A stretch of 64,000 nucleotides of DNA from Bacteroidia bacterium (GCA_033391075.1 JAWPMV010000001.1:372001-436000), one strand, 5' to 3'. Positions 44,601 to 52,511 are shown, counted from the stretch's first letter. Notes: a model not told the origin generated them from the sequence alone. Program-made: numbers and translations.

Positions 44601-45080
44601 GAAGACAGCTGGATTACCTGCCCAAAATATCCCATTAGTAGGAGTCAGACTGGCATGAGTGCCGACCAATCCCTTAAGCAAATCGACCCGAAAATATACA
44701 CCAGGTAAAGCTCCGTCTTTTCCTATATATGCATGTACAATTCCATCCCCATAATCTTCTCCAAAGAAATTTCCACTTGTGGTCGCTACGATAGCTGGGT
44801 TAAGCGTATTACTTCCAGTAGTTTGGCTACTTTGATTTCTGATTTCAGTCAGGCTTGTGCCAGAACCCTTTTTATAAACCAGTCCCTTTAATCTTGTGTC
44901 TGCAGGACTGTTGACAGAAATCTCAGAATAGGTTAAGATAACTTCCTGTTCTTTTATCAGATTTCTACTGTTGCGTAAGGGGTCATCTTCATTTATTTGA
45001 GCCGAAAGCGGCAGAGAAATAAGTATCATCTGGATTACAAACCAGATAAACATGCTTTTGGAAAATAAGGTGTCTTTCAT
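41625..45080 (-). CDS. T9SS protein with FG-GAP-like propeller and pore-former-like beta segments
   Basis: 1151 residues. Signal peptide MKDTLFSKSMFIWFVIQMIL to LSAQ. A long N-terminal part (about 60-560) carries FG-GAP-like Asp-rich loops (SGNYDDDLEDELVIVY, DMNTDGLDELAIAYREG, ATGDLDGDLDDEVVLG), suggesting a beta-propeller. A middle part (about 610-880) has long amphipathic, Ser/Thr/Gly-rich strands (AVSTSVEAGFSAAGFDLGAK, FGASFSVSQTEARAEGVQSE, GINVSVEGSYSTSD), like the membrane-inserting hairpins of aerolysin- or MACPF-type pore formers; this is pattern-based inference. A CARDB-like beta domain follows (about 930-1060, ITISARIHNYGFADIPTTS), then a type A T9SS domain (INAFPNPFQDILNLDIELES to the end). 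Its promoter, first codons and 3' end resemble those of the neighbouring locus. Probably surface or released, and co-regulated with the 45711-47342 gene. Confidence 0.85.
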   Translation of the reverse strand: MKDTLFSKSMFIWFVIQMILISLPLSAQINEDDPLRNSRNLIKEQEVILTYSEISVNSPADTRLKGLVYKKGSGTSLTEIRNQSSQTTGSNTLNPAIVATTSGNFFGEDYGDGIVHAYIGKDGALPGVYFRVDLLKGLVGTHASLTPTNGIFWAGNPAVFNNNSQIPRVEMTSGNYDDDLEDELVIVYNAPGDQLRLQVYDLSLTRSGNNVTFQLNVKEDFIFAPVNNDVRLLKNFSIAEFDMNTDGLDELAIAYREGSNIVLRVYELNQQGNLTIKQNSILFNPSLVPCAGSGSFNFTSLSLDLASGDLSPELPGEELVLAAHFDLTNGVGSAGLNQGLYVFPIGSFYTNSGAQVIELNWCDGTPFYFTNSDFLFSDEQIAVSVATGDLDGDLDDEVVLGTNSRVFVLNGATGTYPSGNKHLEFNQLTTFNIPSSYTNQQIGSEAKFADNFIAVGNIDPLVGNFGSEFRAEILVGKNFPLISDPINNDISQHFKLTVYGFNESGSQGAINWTPVIKAEKDMIAQSTSGLKVRNFSVSFGDVDGGSVILGTPNRSNISEILNPSIILNAPPTHFDVFDQTSYDVCNLYAAGEAVPSSSVNHFFSEYEEVVNESFSFSSNFTTDWAVSTSVEAGFSAAGFDLGAKMSASYGERFSKINASSISKTITQVRKATQDDELLAYLVDYSIFEYPVYRLGEITPITHVIVVQPKNVRPTFTGARSPRHTYKNTHQFGNLFSYPTNLNELDLPPGSITNVYEGLKSQEIKKGSGFGASFSVSQTEARAEGVQSEISTNTTVGANVGGAFKGFGINVSVEGSYSTSDIQNRSAKYQDSVSMRGFLGAGEGSSIPGDYPYAITPLVYWNEDGTLVLDYLVDITKTGFWQNFYNSYDPAFLLLDPHKTQKDIEAKETYNNTDRYRTRDIIFDKRPTPGEAITISARIHNYGFADIPTTSLDVAFYYVDPDGTDTLESIGLVILGEGIQGRDNGFDRSIISIPWNIPANLGPNTKVVAILDPSDNLPNEIHDYPNGNGVSNNIGWTCLFNPNCTLSEDEAIFYPGGVTSTEEELLAQLQINAFPNPFQDILNLDIELESPQDLTIELFDLQGRLLYQKEKPNMIPGKSRMDISTAGWPEGMYLYKISGDGFHKAGRIVLKR

Positions 45081-45118
45081 AACTAAGTAATTAGAGATTA
45101 AGTATTGATTGTCGATCT

Positions 45119-45255
45119 CAAATAGCTCAATGATGAGGGGAAAGGCTGTAAAGGAAGTCGCAATGATTTGTGCTCTGGTTTCATGGACTGCAGAAGGTTT
45201 TGCCAGGGACTCAAATCCTGTGACTCAGGTCGCATAGGATGCAAGAGAGGTCGCA
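45119..45255 (-). promoter_or_regulatory. HTCS-type promoter: -7 box plus three GTCGCA elements
   Basis: On the minus strand a TATTTG box (45124-45119) lies about 40 bases before the ATG at 45080. Plus-strand words GTCGCA occur at 45157, 45229 and 45250, thus 38, 110 and 131 bases from the box. The distances between elements (72 and 21 bp) are identical to those in the 47381-47520 promoter, although the DNA between them has diverged. Two sites 21 bp apart (two helical turns) fit a tandem AraC-type dimer. Confidence 0.75.
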
Positions 45256-45487
45256 AAATGTCTTTTTTGAGCATTTTAGGGCTATTGTGAGGAGGAAATG
45301 ATAAATCCTTTCATAAGTATTTTTTGCGTGTAGGAGGGGAGAGGAAATTCCTGTCTCATAGCAGCTGTCAACCCTGTTTCCATCCTTCGACTTGATCTTC
45401 CTGCTGCTGATCTATGCCTTTGAGAAGGTGCAAGATGAAGCTTGTGCCTTTACCCAACATACGCTCGGTCTTTCCTCTATGAAATGT
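45256..45487 (-). pseudogene. Decayed remnant of a hybrid two-component system (HTCS) gene
   Basis: Nucleotide comparison with the intact HTCS at 47529-50564 shows collinear pieces with large deletions: the end of the AraC domain (45256-45365, encoding CYETGISSP against CYAVGISSP, then a frameshift), a receiver-domain scrap (CATCCTTCGACTTGATCTTC against CATCCTTCAAGTCGATCTTC), and an ATPase-domain scrap (45395-45487, against about 48395-48490). No frame stays open. It lies exactly where an HTCS would sit relative to the downstream promoter (45119-45255), so this copy was once the neighbour regulator of the 1151-residue gene. Confidence 0.75.
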
Positions 45488-45498
45488 CAAAATAGAAG

Positions 45499-45519
45499 AG
45501 ACCCGACTTCCCAGTCGGG
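45499..45519 (-). terminator. Hairpin downstream of the aerolysin-like gene region
   Basis: CCCGACT (45502-45508), loop TCCC, AGTCGGG (45513-45519); on the minus strand it is followed by TCTCTTCTATTTTG. Plausible terminator, but about 190 bases from the nearest stop at 45711. It may have belonged to the lost gene whose tail lies at 45522-45570. Confidence 0.5.
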
Positions 45520-45521
45520 CC

Positions 45522-45570
45522 TGTGAAAAACACCTAAGGAAATTAGGATTATCGTGTTTAGACGATTCTC
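45522..45570 (-). repeat. Second copy of the 3' end of the 1151-residue gene
   Basis: 34 bases (45522-45555) are identical to 41598-41631, and the similarity continues to about 45570 against 41646. In the intact gene this stretch covers the last codons, the stop and the first bases after it. It thus looks like the tail end of a lost sister T9SS gene, next to the HTCS remnant. No functional role is assumed. Confidence 0.7.
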
Positions 45571-45672
45571 TAGCTACATCTAACGCATCCCTATTTTCTA
45601 GTAGGTATGCCTTATGGTTTTTGCTGTAGAGAAATTAACTGGGGCTTTTCCTTAGGTTGAATTTCCATGTAG

Positions 45673-45702
45673 GAAGCTTTGGAGACTTTTCTCCAAAGCT
45701 TC
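45673..45702 (-). terminator. Perfect 12-bp hairpin just after the aerolysin-like gene
   Basis: GAAGCTTTGGAG (45673-45684), loop ACTTTT, CTCCAAAGCTTC (45691-45702), beginning 8 bases past the stop codon. On the minus strand no T run follows, so it could protect the 3' end of the mRNA, or act together with the hairpin at 45499. Confidence 0.55.
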
Positions 45703-45710
45703 TATGCATA

Positions 45711-47342
45711 TTAGTTGCAAGGATCGCCGTCTTCGAGGTTACGTTTTACAACTCCCCAGGAATTGAACTTTGCTTTTCCTTTGATGGTGATTTCCACAAA
45801 ATCCAATCCTACTTCAGTGATGATACCTCCAAAGAAAGGTGCGGAAAGCTGATCTTTGATTGCCTCTCCTGCTATGGACGCATCGTTCATATTGTTTTTC
45901 GCTTTCAAACGGAGACGCTGAACGAAAGGAACGCTGATTTCATCGTAATACTGGATCACATCATAGGCCTTGACACTGGTTCTGGGAGGTACTTCGATGC
46001 TTCTTACCGTAGAAATCTTGATGGTCTCAGAACTGGTTTGCGATTGACCCTGAGTAGAGGTCGAAGTAATGTTTTGATTAAGGGTATGGGAAATATTGGC
46101 GGTGGCAGTAACTGAACCTCCTACGCCGTAGAACTGACCCGAAGCTGTAACTTCCGCTCCATAGGATTGGGTAAAGCTTTGGCCGGTGAACAACTGAAGG
46201 CTTTCTTCCTGAGAAACAGTCATGCTGAAGGTTTGCGAGCGTTCCTGTCCGATTTGAGCGGTAGCTGTTGCATCGCTACAGTTGCGGATCTCTTCAGTGA
46301 AGGCAAATTGCATCTTGGCCTTAGGCAATACCGGTGCATTGAATTTAGAACCTAAATCTTCAATTGTCCATTCGATACTGGCTGCAATAGGTTTCCAATG
46401 TGCCCGACGATCTTCAGAATTGGTTCCTATGGGATATGCTTTATTGTCTCGTGTTCCTGCGACAACGTATCTGTTATGTCCGGACTTTATATGGATAAAA
46501 CCATCTGCTCGCTTAACAATAGAGAATCTGTTTTGTGTAGTTGCAGAGGCGGCTCCATCCGGATAGACCGTGAAATCCTGGTAGGCTCCACTTATCGTAT
46601 GAGCCATGGTTTGCATATCAGGTACATCCTGAAATATCTGGTGATATATTTTGAATGAACTTCCATTTCCGGTATCCCCAAATACAAACTCCTGGACTTC
46701 ATTATTGGCAAGCACCTCATTGGGATCAAAATCGACCAGATGGTAGGATTCATATATGCCAGGCTCCAGGATAAATCTCAGCACCTGACCCGTTTCTCTA
46801 TTGACGAGTATGTATCGTACATCAGGGGCAAAATCGAAAGTCTCTCCACTGACAGGTGGTGCTAAATCCTGGTCATTTCCTAACTCTAGTACACGATTGC
46901 TGCCGTCAAATATGGCGGTAGATTCTGAACGATCCACGACGATCTGATCATTTTGATCCATTACCAAAATCTGAACGGCAGTTCCATCATTCAACTCTTC
47001 TATTTGAGCCGGAGTAAGGCTATCTGCCGGCCAGCTGAAAAGGGTCAAATGCGTCAAAGGATCTATGCTCTGACTTGTCCATAAGTTGTTGAGTAAACCG
47101 TCCTGAAATTGGAGTTCAATTCTGCTGGCAGATTGTTGCTTTCGAACGATCTCGCGGGTGTCTATGGTCAGACCTACTTTACCTGAATCCAGGGGAAGAT
47201 CGATGTCAATATTTCCTATGCGTGTGAGTTCTGTTTCGGTCGGAGCGGGGGGCTCTTCTTCACATGAAGTGGTGATAGCAAGGATGAATATTGGGATCAA
47301 TATCCAGAATAAGTAGCTCTTGGGAAAAAAGGTGTTTTTCAT
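45711..47342 (-). CDS. Aerolysin/ETX-MTX2-like pore-forming lipoprotein with beta-trefoil
   Basis: 543 residues from the ATG at 47342 (a longer frame from a GTG at 47381 would cover the promoter). Lipoprotein signal ending in AITTSC, then EEEPPAP. Three parts follow: an Ig-like N-terminal domain (about 35-160); a beta-trefoil-like, carbohydrate-binding-type domain (about 175-340, with FIHIKSGHNRYVVAGTRDNK and EDRRAHWKPI); and an aerolysin-type domain (about 345-543), with the long Ser/Thr-rich alternating strands SQSYGAEVTASGQFYG, TATANISHTLNQNI, SSETIKISTVRSIEVPPRTS. This is the layout of aerolysin/epsilon-toxin pore formers, where a hairpin inserts into the target membrane. Activity is inferred. 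Lipidation suggests it is held on the producer surface, or that it is moved to the outside and released. Downstream of an HTCS, with its operators in between. Confidence 0.72.
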   Translation of the reverse strand: MKNTFFPKSYLFWILIPIFILAITTSCEEEPPAPTETELTRIGNIDIDLPLDSGKVGLTIDTREIVRKQQSASRIELQFQDGLLNNLWTSQSIDPLTHLTLFSWPADSLTPAQIEELNDGTAVQILVMDQNDQIVVDRSESTAIFDGSNRVLELGNDQDLAPPVSGETFDFAPDVRYILVNRETGQVLRFILEPGIYESYHLVDFDPNEVLANNEVQEFVFGDTGNGSSFKIYHQIFQDVPDMQTMAHTISGAYQDFTVYPDGAASATTQNRFSIVKRADGFIHIKSGHNRYVVAGTRDNKAYPIGTNSEDRRAHWKPIAASIEWTIEDLGSKFNAPVLPKAKMQFAFTEEIRNCSDATATAQIGQERSQTFSMTVSQEESLQLFTGQSFTQSYGAEVTASGQFYGVGGSVTATANISHTLNQNITSTSTQGQSQTSSETIKISTVRSIEVPPRTSVKAYDVIQYYDEISVPFVQRLRLKAKNNMNDASIAGEAIKDQLSAPFFGGIITEVGLDFVEITIKGKAKFNSWGVVKRNLEDGDPCN

Positions 47343-47380
47343 CACTAAGTAATTTGAGATTAACAATTGATTGTCGATCA

Positions 47381-47520
47381 CAAATAGCTCAATGATGAAA
47401 GAAAGAGCTGTAAGGGAGGTCGCAATGATTTGTACTCAAGTTTCAGGATTTATGGAAAGTATTTTTACTCCCAAAATTCCTATAATTCATGTCGCAGATG
47501 ATGCAACAGAGGTCGCAAAA
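47381..47520 (-). promoter_or_regulatory. HTCS-type promoter: -7 box plus three GTCGCA elements
   Basis: TATTTG on the minus strand (47386-47381), about 40 bases before the ATG at 47342; GTCGCA at 47419, 47491 and 47512. The geometry (38 from box to first site, then 72 and 21 bp) is identical to the 45119-45255 promoter. The context GAGGTCGCAA at sites one and three is the strongest common core. The array lies between the stop of the HTCS gene (47529) and its target, the expected place for an HTCS output site. Confidence 0.8.
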
Positions 47521-47528
47521 TAGGTTTT

Positions 47529-50500
47529 TTATGCCTTTTCTGGCCATTGAGAGGGGGAAACACCAAATGCCTCCATAAATATTTTTGAAAAATAAGAAGG
47601 GGATGAAATTCCTACTGCATAGCAGACATCCGACATATTTCCATAGCCTTGTTCGAGCAATTGTTTGGCTCTTTGCAAGCGAAATTGTTTGATGAACTCC
47701 GTAGGGGATTGCCCCGTCAAGGCTTTGAGTTTTCGATGCAATTGAGAGCGGCTTAGGGCCATTTCATTTGCCACAATTTCCACCGATAATTCTGAATCAT
47801 CCAGCCTTGCTTCGAGTAGTTCTGTAAGGTCGTTGAGGAACTTGGCTTCCTGCGAACTTACGGCAACTTCTGAAGGCTTGAGAATGACCTCTCCCTGGAA
47901 GCGGACCTGCATTTTTTGCTGGCTTCTGACAACGCTGTTTACGACCAGCAAAAGTTCATTGGCATTGAAGGGTTTTGTGAGGAAGGCATGGGCCTCATGT
48001 TTCCATCCTTCAAGTCGATCTTCAGCGCTGGCTTTGGCGGTCAGAAAGATCACCGGAATATGGTCAGTACGGCTATCGGCTTTGAGTTCCTGGATGAACG
48101 CAAGTCCGTCCATCTTGGGCATCATAATATCCGAAATCACCAGATCTGGGGTCTCCTTTTGGGCCAGCTCAAGGGCCTCCTTTCCATTCGAAGCTATCAT
48201 CAAACGGAAATGCTGAAAGAGGATATTGTGCAAGTACTCCTGCATGTCTTTTACATCCTCCGCGATCAAGATAAGGGGAAGTGTATTATCCTCGGAGGGA
48301 GCTGGGACCGTTCCCAGGCTGGCAAGACTGGCAGCTTTCTCCAGAAAAATCTGATTTTCGTCCAATTCCTTCCTCGAACGTACATAATTGATCTGATCTT
48401 CCTGCAGATGTTCTTTGCCTTTGAGAAAATGCAGACTAAAGGCCGTACCTTCTCCGACTTTGCTCTCGATTTCAATCTTTCCTCCATGAAGCTCTACCAA
48501 CTCTTTACACAAAGCCAAGCCTATTCCTGATCCGGCATCCTCAACCTGACTTGCCGTATCGGCCTGAAAATAGGGATCGAAAATATGCGTCTGCTGTAAT
48601 GGAGAGATTCCCGGACCATTGTCTTCTACCCGGATGAGAACTTTATCCTGTCGATCCTCAACTTTTACATGGAGTTTGCCCTTTTCCGGAACGAATTTGC
48701 ATCCATTGGAAAGCAGATTGCCCAGGATCTGCTGGAATTTATCAGCATCCAGGTAGAGTTCTACCTCATCTTCGGGGAGGATAAGTTGGTAGTCGAGCTC
48801 TTTTACTTCTGCCTTGGAGGAAAAAGAGGTGAAGATGTATTTGATTAAAGGATTGACTTGCAAGGGAGCGGCCTGTAATTCCAGTTTGCCGGCTTGTATT
48901 TTTGAAAGATCCATCACCTGATTGACCAATTGGAGCAGGCGATTGGCATTTCGTTTCATCAGGCTGAGCTTGGAGACATCTTCCGGACCCTTGATGCTTT
49001 CCAGGAGTTGGTTAAGGGGGCCTAAAATGAGGGTAAGAGGCGTTCGAAGCTCATGGGACAATTGGGTGAAGAAGCGGGATTTCATGCGATCCAATTCACG
49101 TCCTTGCTCCAGCAATTCTTTGCTTTGCTTCGCCCGTATCCTGAAAAAGAAAAATACGCCTAAAGCAAGCAAGGCAAGAAATATCACTCCTCCAATTAGA
49201 AAATTTCTTCTCAATTCGTCCTGAAGGGATTCATTTCTCAGTTCCGCAATTTCCCTTTCCTTATTCTCGGTTTCGTATTCCAGTAAGAGTGCCTTATAGG
49301 CTTTCTTATTTTCTGCTTCATCCAGGGAATCTTTCATTTGGATGTAGCTATTTTGTATTTCAAAGGCTTCGGTATATTTCTGTTGGGCGAAAGCAATTTC
49401 TGACAATAGCTGCTTCATTTCCAGGGTGCTTTCTGTGCTTCCCCTCGATTGGGAAATTTCCATTGCTTTTTCTCCAAATTCTCGAGCCTTATCAAAATTC
49501 TTCAATCCTATGTATGCACGCGTCTGAATTATGTGTATGTTTCCCCGTCTCCCTTGATCTATGCGATCTTTATGCAGCACAAAAATTTGCTCGCAATCCT
49601 TCAGAGCTTGCTGGTAATTGCCCTGAAAAACCTGCACATTGGCCTGGTTGACGTCTATGGTGAGTTTGTACAATTCATATAAATATTTATCTACTTTCCC
49701 TTTAAAATCATTTTCAGCAATGATTCTTTCCCCCTCAGATAGATAAAAACTGGCCGAATCCAACTGATTTTCTTTACGAAAGAGGATGGAGCAATTGATG
49801 AGAGAAGGGATTTGGGTAAAAGGATTACTGCTAAGCTTGCCTATAGATATCGCCTTGCGAAAATAAATCAATGCATCTTCTCTTTCTCCCTTTTTCGAAA
49901 GCATCAAGGCAATATCTCCAAACGACCTAACTACTTCGGCTGTATCCCGAAGTCCTTCTGAAAGCCTGCTGCTTTTCATATAGGCTTTGAGAGAAAGATC
50001 GATTAAGGAGAGTTTGCTAAAATAATCCCCGTCTTTGGCATGAGCTACCGCAACCAGCACGCTATCATTCATTTTCTGGGCCTGCTGACGATAAAGCTCA
50101 TTATAGAACAAAGAGCTATCGATTTGATTGAGGTAGTAAAAGGTATTGGGGATATAATCATAGCCTCTAAGGATGTGGTCGTCCCAGCCTTCTTCGAGGG
50201 CTGAAGCAAGGCCTCTTTTATAGAATGCAACAGCTTGCTCATATTCTCGGTAATAATGATAGAGAGATCCCAGGAGGTAACTGCATTTCATTTTCCCGTA
50301 TGAGAAATTGAGGGAATCCGCAATCGCATAGCCTTTTGTTACGTATTCTTCGGCCTCTTTTTCCGGAACGTGAAGAGAAGTTCCCAGGTAGATGTAACTA
50401 TGGACCAATTGAGTATCCCGAACATTGGGGAGTTGTGCCCGAATGCTGTCGATTTGAGCTTCGGTCCAAATTTGAGCCTGGAGGGGCGCAAAGGAAAAGC

Positions 50501-50564
50501 AGAGGAAAGTACAGAGTAGAGCAAGGGGGAATCTTCTGGTAGACGCAGGTTTTAGGAAATCCAT
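47529..50564 (-). CDS. Hybrid two-component system regulator (HTCS) with TPR sensor
   Basis: About 1011 residues from the ATG at 50564 (MDFLKPASTRRFPLALLCTF; the frame could extend 10 codons upstream). Signal peptide ending at LQAQ; periplasmic TPR-type sensor region (to about 440) instead of the beta-propeller found in classical polysaccharide HTCS; membrane helix LIGGVIFLALLALGVFFFF (about 455-475); histidine kinase with phospho-His in FTQLSHELRTPLTLIL (about 504); HATPase with LRVEDNGPGISP-like N box; receiver with phospho-Asp in LVISDIMMPKMDG (about 811); AraC-type helix-turn-helix (about 905-1011, ending GISSPSYFSKIFMEAFGVSP). All key residues are present, so it should work as sensor, kinase and DNA-binding activator in one chain. 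It probably activates the GTCGCA promoters of the two secreted genes. Confidence 0.9.
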   Translation of the reverse strand: MDFLKPASTRRFPLALLCTFLCFSFAPLQAQIWTEAQIDSIRAQLPNVRDTQLVHSYIYLGTSLHVPEKEAEEYVTKGYAIADSLNFSYGKMKCSYLLGSLYHYYREYEQAVAFYKRGLASALEEGWDDHILRGYDYIPNTFYYLNQIDSSLFYNELYRQQAQKMNDSVLVAVAHAKDGDYFSKLSLIDLSLKAYMKSSRLSEGLRDTAEVVRSFGDIALMLSKKGEREDALIYFRKAISIGKLSSNPFTQIPSLINCSILFRKENQLDSASFYLSEGERIIAENDFKGKVDKYLYELYKLTIDVNQANVQVFQGNYQQALKDCEQIFVLHKDRIDQGRRGNIHIIQTRAYIGLKNFDKAREFGEKAMEISQSRGSTESTLEMKQLLSEIAFAQQKYTEAFEIQNSYIQMKDSLDEAENKKAYKALLLEYETENKEREIAELRNESLQDELRRNFLIGGVIFLALLALGVFFFFRIRAKQSKELLEQGRELDRMKSRFFTQLSHELRTPLTLILGPLNQLLESIKGPEDVSKLSLMKRNANRLLQLVNQVMDLSKIQAGKLELQAAPLQVNPLIKYIFTSFSSKAEVKELDYQLILPEDEVELYLDADKFQQILGNLLSNGCKFVPEKGKLHVKVEDRQDKVLIRVEDNGPGISPLQQTHIFDPYFQADTASQVEDAGSGIGLALCKELVELHGGKIEIESKVGEGTAFSLHFLKGKEHLQEDQINYVRSRKELDENQIFLEKAASLASLGTVPAPSEDNTLPLILIAEDVKDMQEYLHNILFQHFRLMIASNGKEALELAQKETPDLVISDIMMPKMDGLAFIQELKADSRTDHIPVIFLTAKASAEDRLEGWKHEAHAFLTKPFNANELLLVVNSVVRSQQKMQVRFQGEVILKPSEVAVSSQEAKFLNDLTELLEARLDDSELSVEIVANEMALSRSQLHRKLKALTGQSPTEFIKQFRLQRAKQLLEQGYGNMSDVCYAVGISSPSYFSKIFMEAFGVSPSQWPEKA

Positions 50565-50771
50565 GGTGAAAGATCGAATCGCTGAATTCGGCAATCAGAA
50601 AACAGAACCCCAAAAATTTCTGTTCAATGGCTGAATCCTTTAATCAAGCTAGCCCTATGAGAATGATTCGATAGAGCGTTAAAATACTTATCCTGAGGTG
50701 AATATACTTTATTATTCTCAGCAGGGAAAATTCTTCACAGCTTGTTCCGAAAGAAACAGCTTCAATGCCTT

Positions 50772-52208
50772 TTAGTTAATTTTTCCATCTTGAACCAATT
50801 CCCTTCTGATTCCTTCCAGTATGTCTTTCTTCTCGATCAGCGTTGAGTTTCTCCCAATAGTTGCAGTGGTGGCATATTTGAGTACCTGAATGATGTCCTC
50901 TCTATTTACCTCATATTTGGAAGCAAGCTCTTGAAAATCGATGTCCTTAGCCAATTGGTACTTCTTGTCATCTCCCCCGAAAATACTGGTCCATAAGACT
51001 AATCTTTGTCTGCTGTCGGGTTCAGGAAATACTATACTAACGTCTAGCGGGAAGGGAAATTCGATCTCTTCTTTTGATTCGGTAGAAAGGAGGATAATCC
51101 CACTATATTCCTCTATTTTCTGTCTTAGGTAAGAGACTTCCTGATTTGCATAGCGAGCATTTGATTCTCTTACGTTTGTCCGTTTTCCAAATAGGGAATC
51201 TGCTTCATCAAAGAATAAAATCCAGTCGTTTCTTTCTGCTGTCCTAAAGAAACTATCTATATGATCATTATTTCTTCTGAAATGTCGGGCAAGCAAAAGG
51301 CTGGTTTCAACCTCATAAATCTCTCTCTGCGTACTTTTTCCAATCAAGGCTGCTGCCAGATTTTTCCCTGTACCTGAAGGCCCGTGAAAGAGACTTTTGT
51401 ATCCGGCTTTTATGTGCTGGGATAGTTTCCAGTCATCCATCAGGACTTCTTCATGTTTGATCCAGCTGAGTATTCCCTCCAGTTCCTTTTGAAGCTTGGG
51501 ATTTAAGCCCAAATCAGACCAATCAAGCTCAGTACTTAATGGCTTTAAGGGAAATTTGCTGCTGTAGGACGGCCTGAACCCTTTGCCTGTGGTCAAGACT
51601 TCCAGAAATTCTTCAGATATTCTTAATTGGCCCCGCATCCTGATCCCTCCATTGCCTATTTCGTCGAATTCCAGGATGTGCTGACTAAAGAGGGGATGCT
51701 TTTTGCTGAAAATCTCAGCTCCCTTAAATCGCGCTTCAAGATCACCTCCTGACAGCATAAAGAGAGCCGTTTCACCGGTGGGTAAAAACCCTTCACGATC
51801 CCCCCTCGAACGACCGCCAAATTCTGTATAGCCTCGATTGGTCGTTGGATTTTGAATGAGGAATATGTCCAATAATTCGGGTTTTACATGCGGGGCGAGG
51901 CTTAGGATCAAAACCAGCCTTTCGGATGCATCCAGCTCGAGTTCTTGGACCAATTGAGCGTAGGCGGATGTGTCTTTTGACAGATCGGGTAGGGGAATAT
52001 CAAAAATGCCTGCTTGCGTCTCCCCTGACTTGAAGTACAATTGTATCCGTTTTTCTAAGACGGATTTCAGCCAATTGAGTTCCTGAGAAAGTGTTTGTGC
52101 GTGATTTTCCATGAGATCAGGTTTATGTTTTTTGAAAGAACTGTTTTTGGCTGATTTTCCAGCCATTAGTCTTCCTCTTCTTGGAGTTAAGTCGGGTCGT
52201 TTTGCCAT
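50772..52208 (-). CDS. AAA+ ATPase of an extracellular contractile-injection-like cluster (Afp15-type)
   Basis: 478 residues. The central and C-terminal AAA+ module has Walker A SLFHGPSGTGKNLAAALIG, Walker B DWILFFDEADSLFGKR, sensor-type LLSTESKEEIEFPFPLD and arginine-finger-type FPEPDSRQRLVLW, all intact. The N-terminal ~200 residues (WLKSVLEKRIQLYFKSGETQ, LSLAPHVKPELLDIFLI, GYTEFGG, LPTGETALFMLSG) match the extra domain of ATPases linked to Afp/PVC/MAC-type particles. In those systems the ATPase assists assembly or cargo loading. It starts 2 bases after the PAAR gene and is last in the operon. Confidence 0.82.
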   Translation of the reverse strand: MAKRPDLTPRRGRLMAGKSAKNSSFKKHKPDLMENHAQTLSQELNWLKSVLEKRIQLYFKSGETQAGIFDIPLPDLSKDTSAYAQLVQELELDASERLVLILSLAPHVKPELLDIFLIQNPTTNRGYTEFGGRSRGDREGFLPTGETALFMLSGGDLEARFKGAEIFSKKHPLFSQHILEFDEIGNGGIRMRGQLRISEEFLEVLTTGKGFRPSYSSKFPLKPLSTELDWSDLGLNPKLQKELEGILSWIKHEEVLMDDWKLSQHIKAGYKSLFHGPSGTGKNLAAALIGKSTQREIYEVETSLLLARHFRRNNDHIDSFFRTAERNDWILFFDEADSLFGKRTNVRESNARYANQEVSYLRQKIEEYSGIILLSTESKEEIEFPFPLDVSIVFPEPDSRQRLVLWTSIFGGDDKKYQLAKDIDFQELASKYEVNREDIIQVLKYATTATIGRNSTLIEKKDILEGIRRELVQDGKIN

Positions 52209-52210
52209 AA

Positions 52211-52501
52211 TTATCCTCCTATCATTACGCTGGGGGTACCTAATACAATCACTCCTCCATGGGCTGTTGAGTCGCCCATACGAGCAGCCGGTTTCCCCCC
52301 TATCATGACAGAGGCTGATCCTTTTATGATGGTATCCGGTGGGCCTACACAGCTACACATATCACCTAAAACGGCTGCAGGCAATCCGGCGATGAGGACT
52401 GTGGGAACTCCTGGCCCTATAATGGGGCCGCCTACATGAGGTACTTGTCCTGTGACCATGGGGCAGTTGTGCTGGTCTGATATTCTTGCTGCTGGAGGCA
52501 T
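52211..52501 (-). CDS. PAAR-like spike-tip protein
   Basis: 96 residues with the PAAR-type pattern: PPAARISDQHNCPMVTGQVP, GPVLIAG-like repeats (PTVLIAGLPAAVLGD), SVMIGGKPAARMGDSTAHGG and a closing VLGTPSVMIGG. The His and Cys residues (His12, Cys14, Cys50, His80) could bind the metal at the tip. It caps the VgrG-type spike, sharpens it, and in some systems carries effectors; here it is a bare tip with no C-terminal toxin domain. 10 bases after the VgrG gene and 2 before the ATPase. Confidence 0.85.
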   Translation of the reverse strand: MPPAARISDQHNCPMVTGQVPHVGGPIIGPGVPTVLIAGLPAAVLGDMCSCVGPPDTIIKGSASVMIGGKPAARMGDSTAHGGVIVLGTPSVMIGG

Positions 52502-52511
52502 AGGAGTATGA

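Noticed and set aside
45673-45702. Hairpin as a mobile element end
   Set aside because: Perfect inverted repeat, but single, directly behind a stop codon; a transcript-end structure explains it better.
47343-47381. Extension of the aerolysin-like protein to a GTG
   Set aside because: Overlaps the -7 box and leader conserved with the sister gene, whose start aligns with the ATG at 47342.
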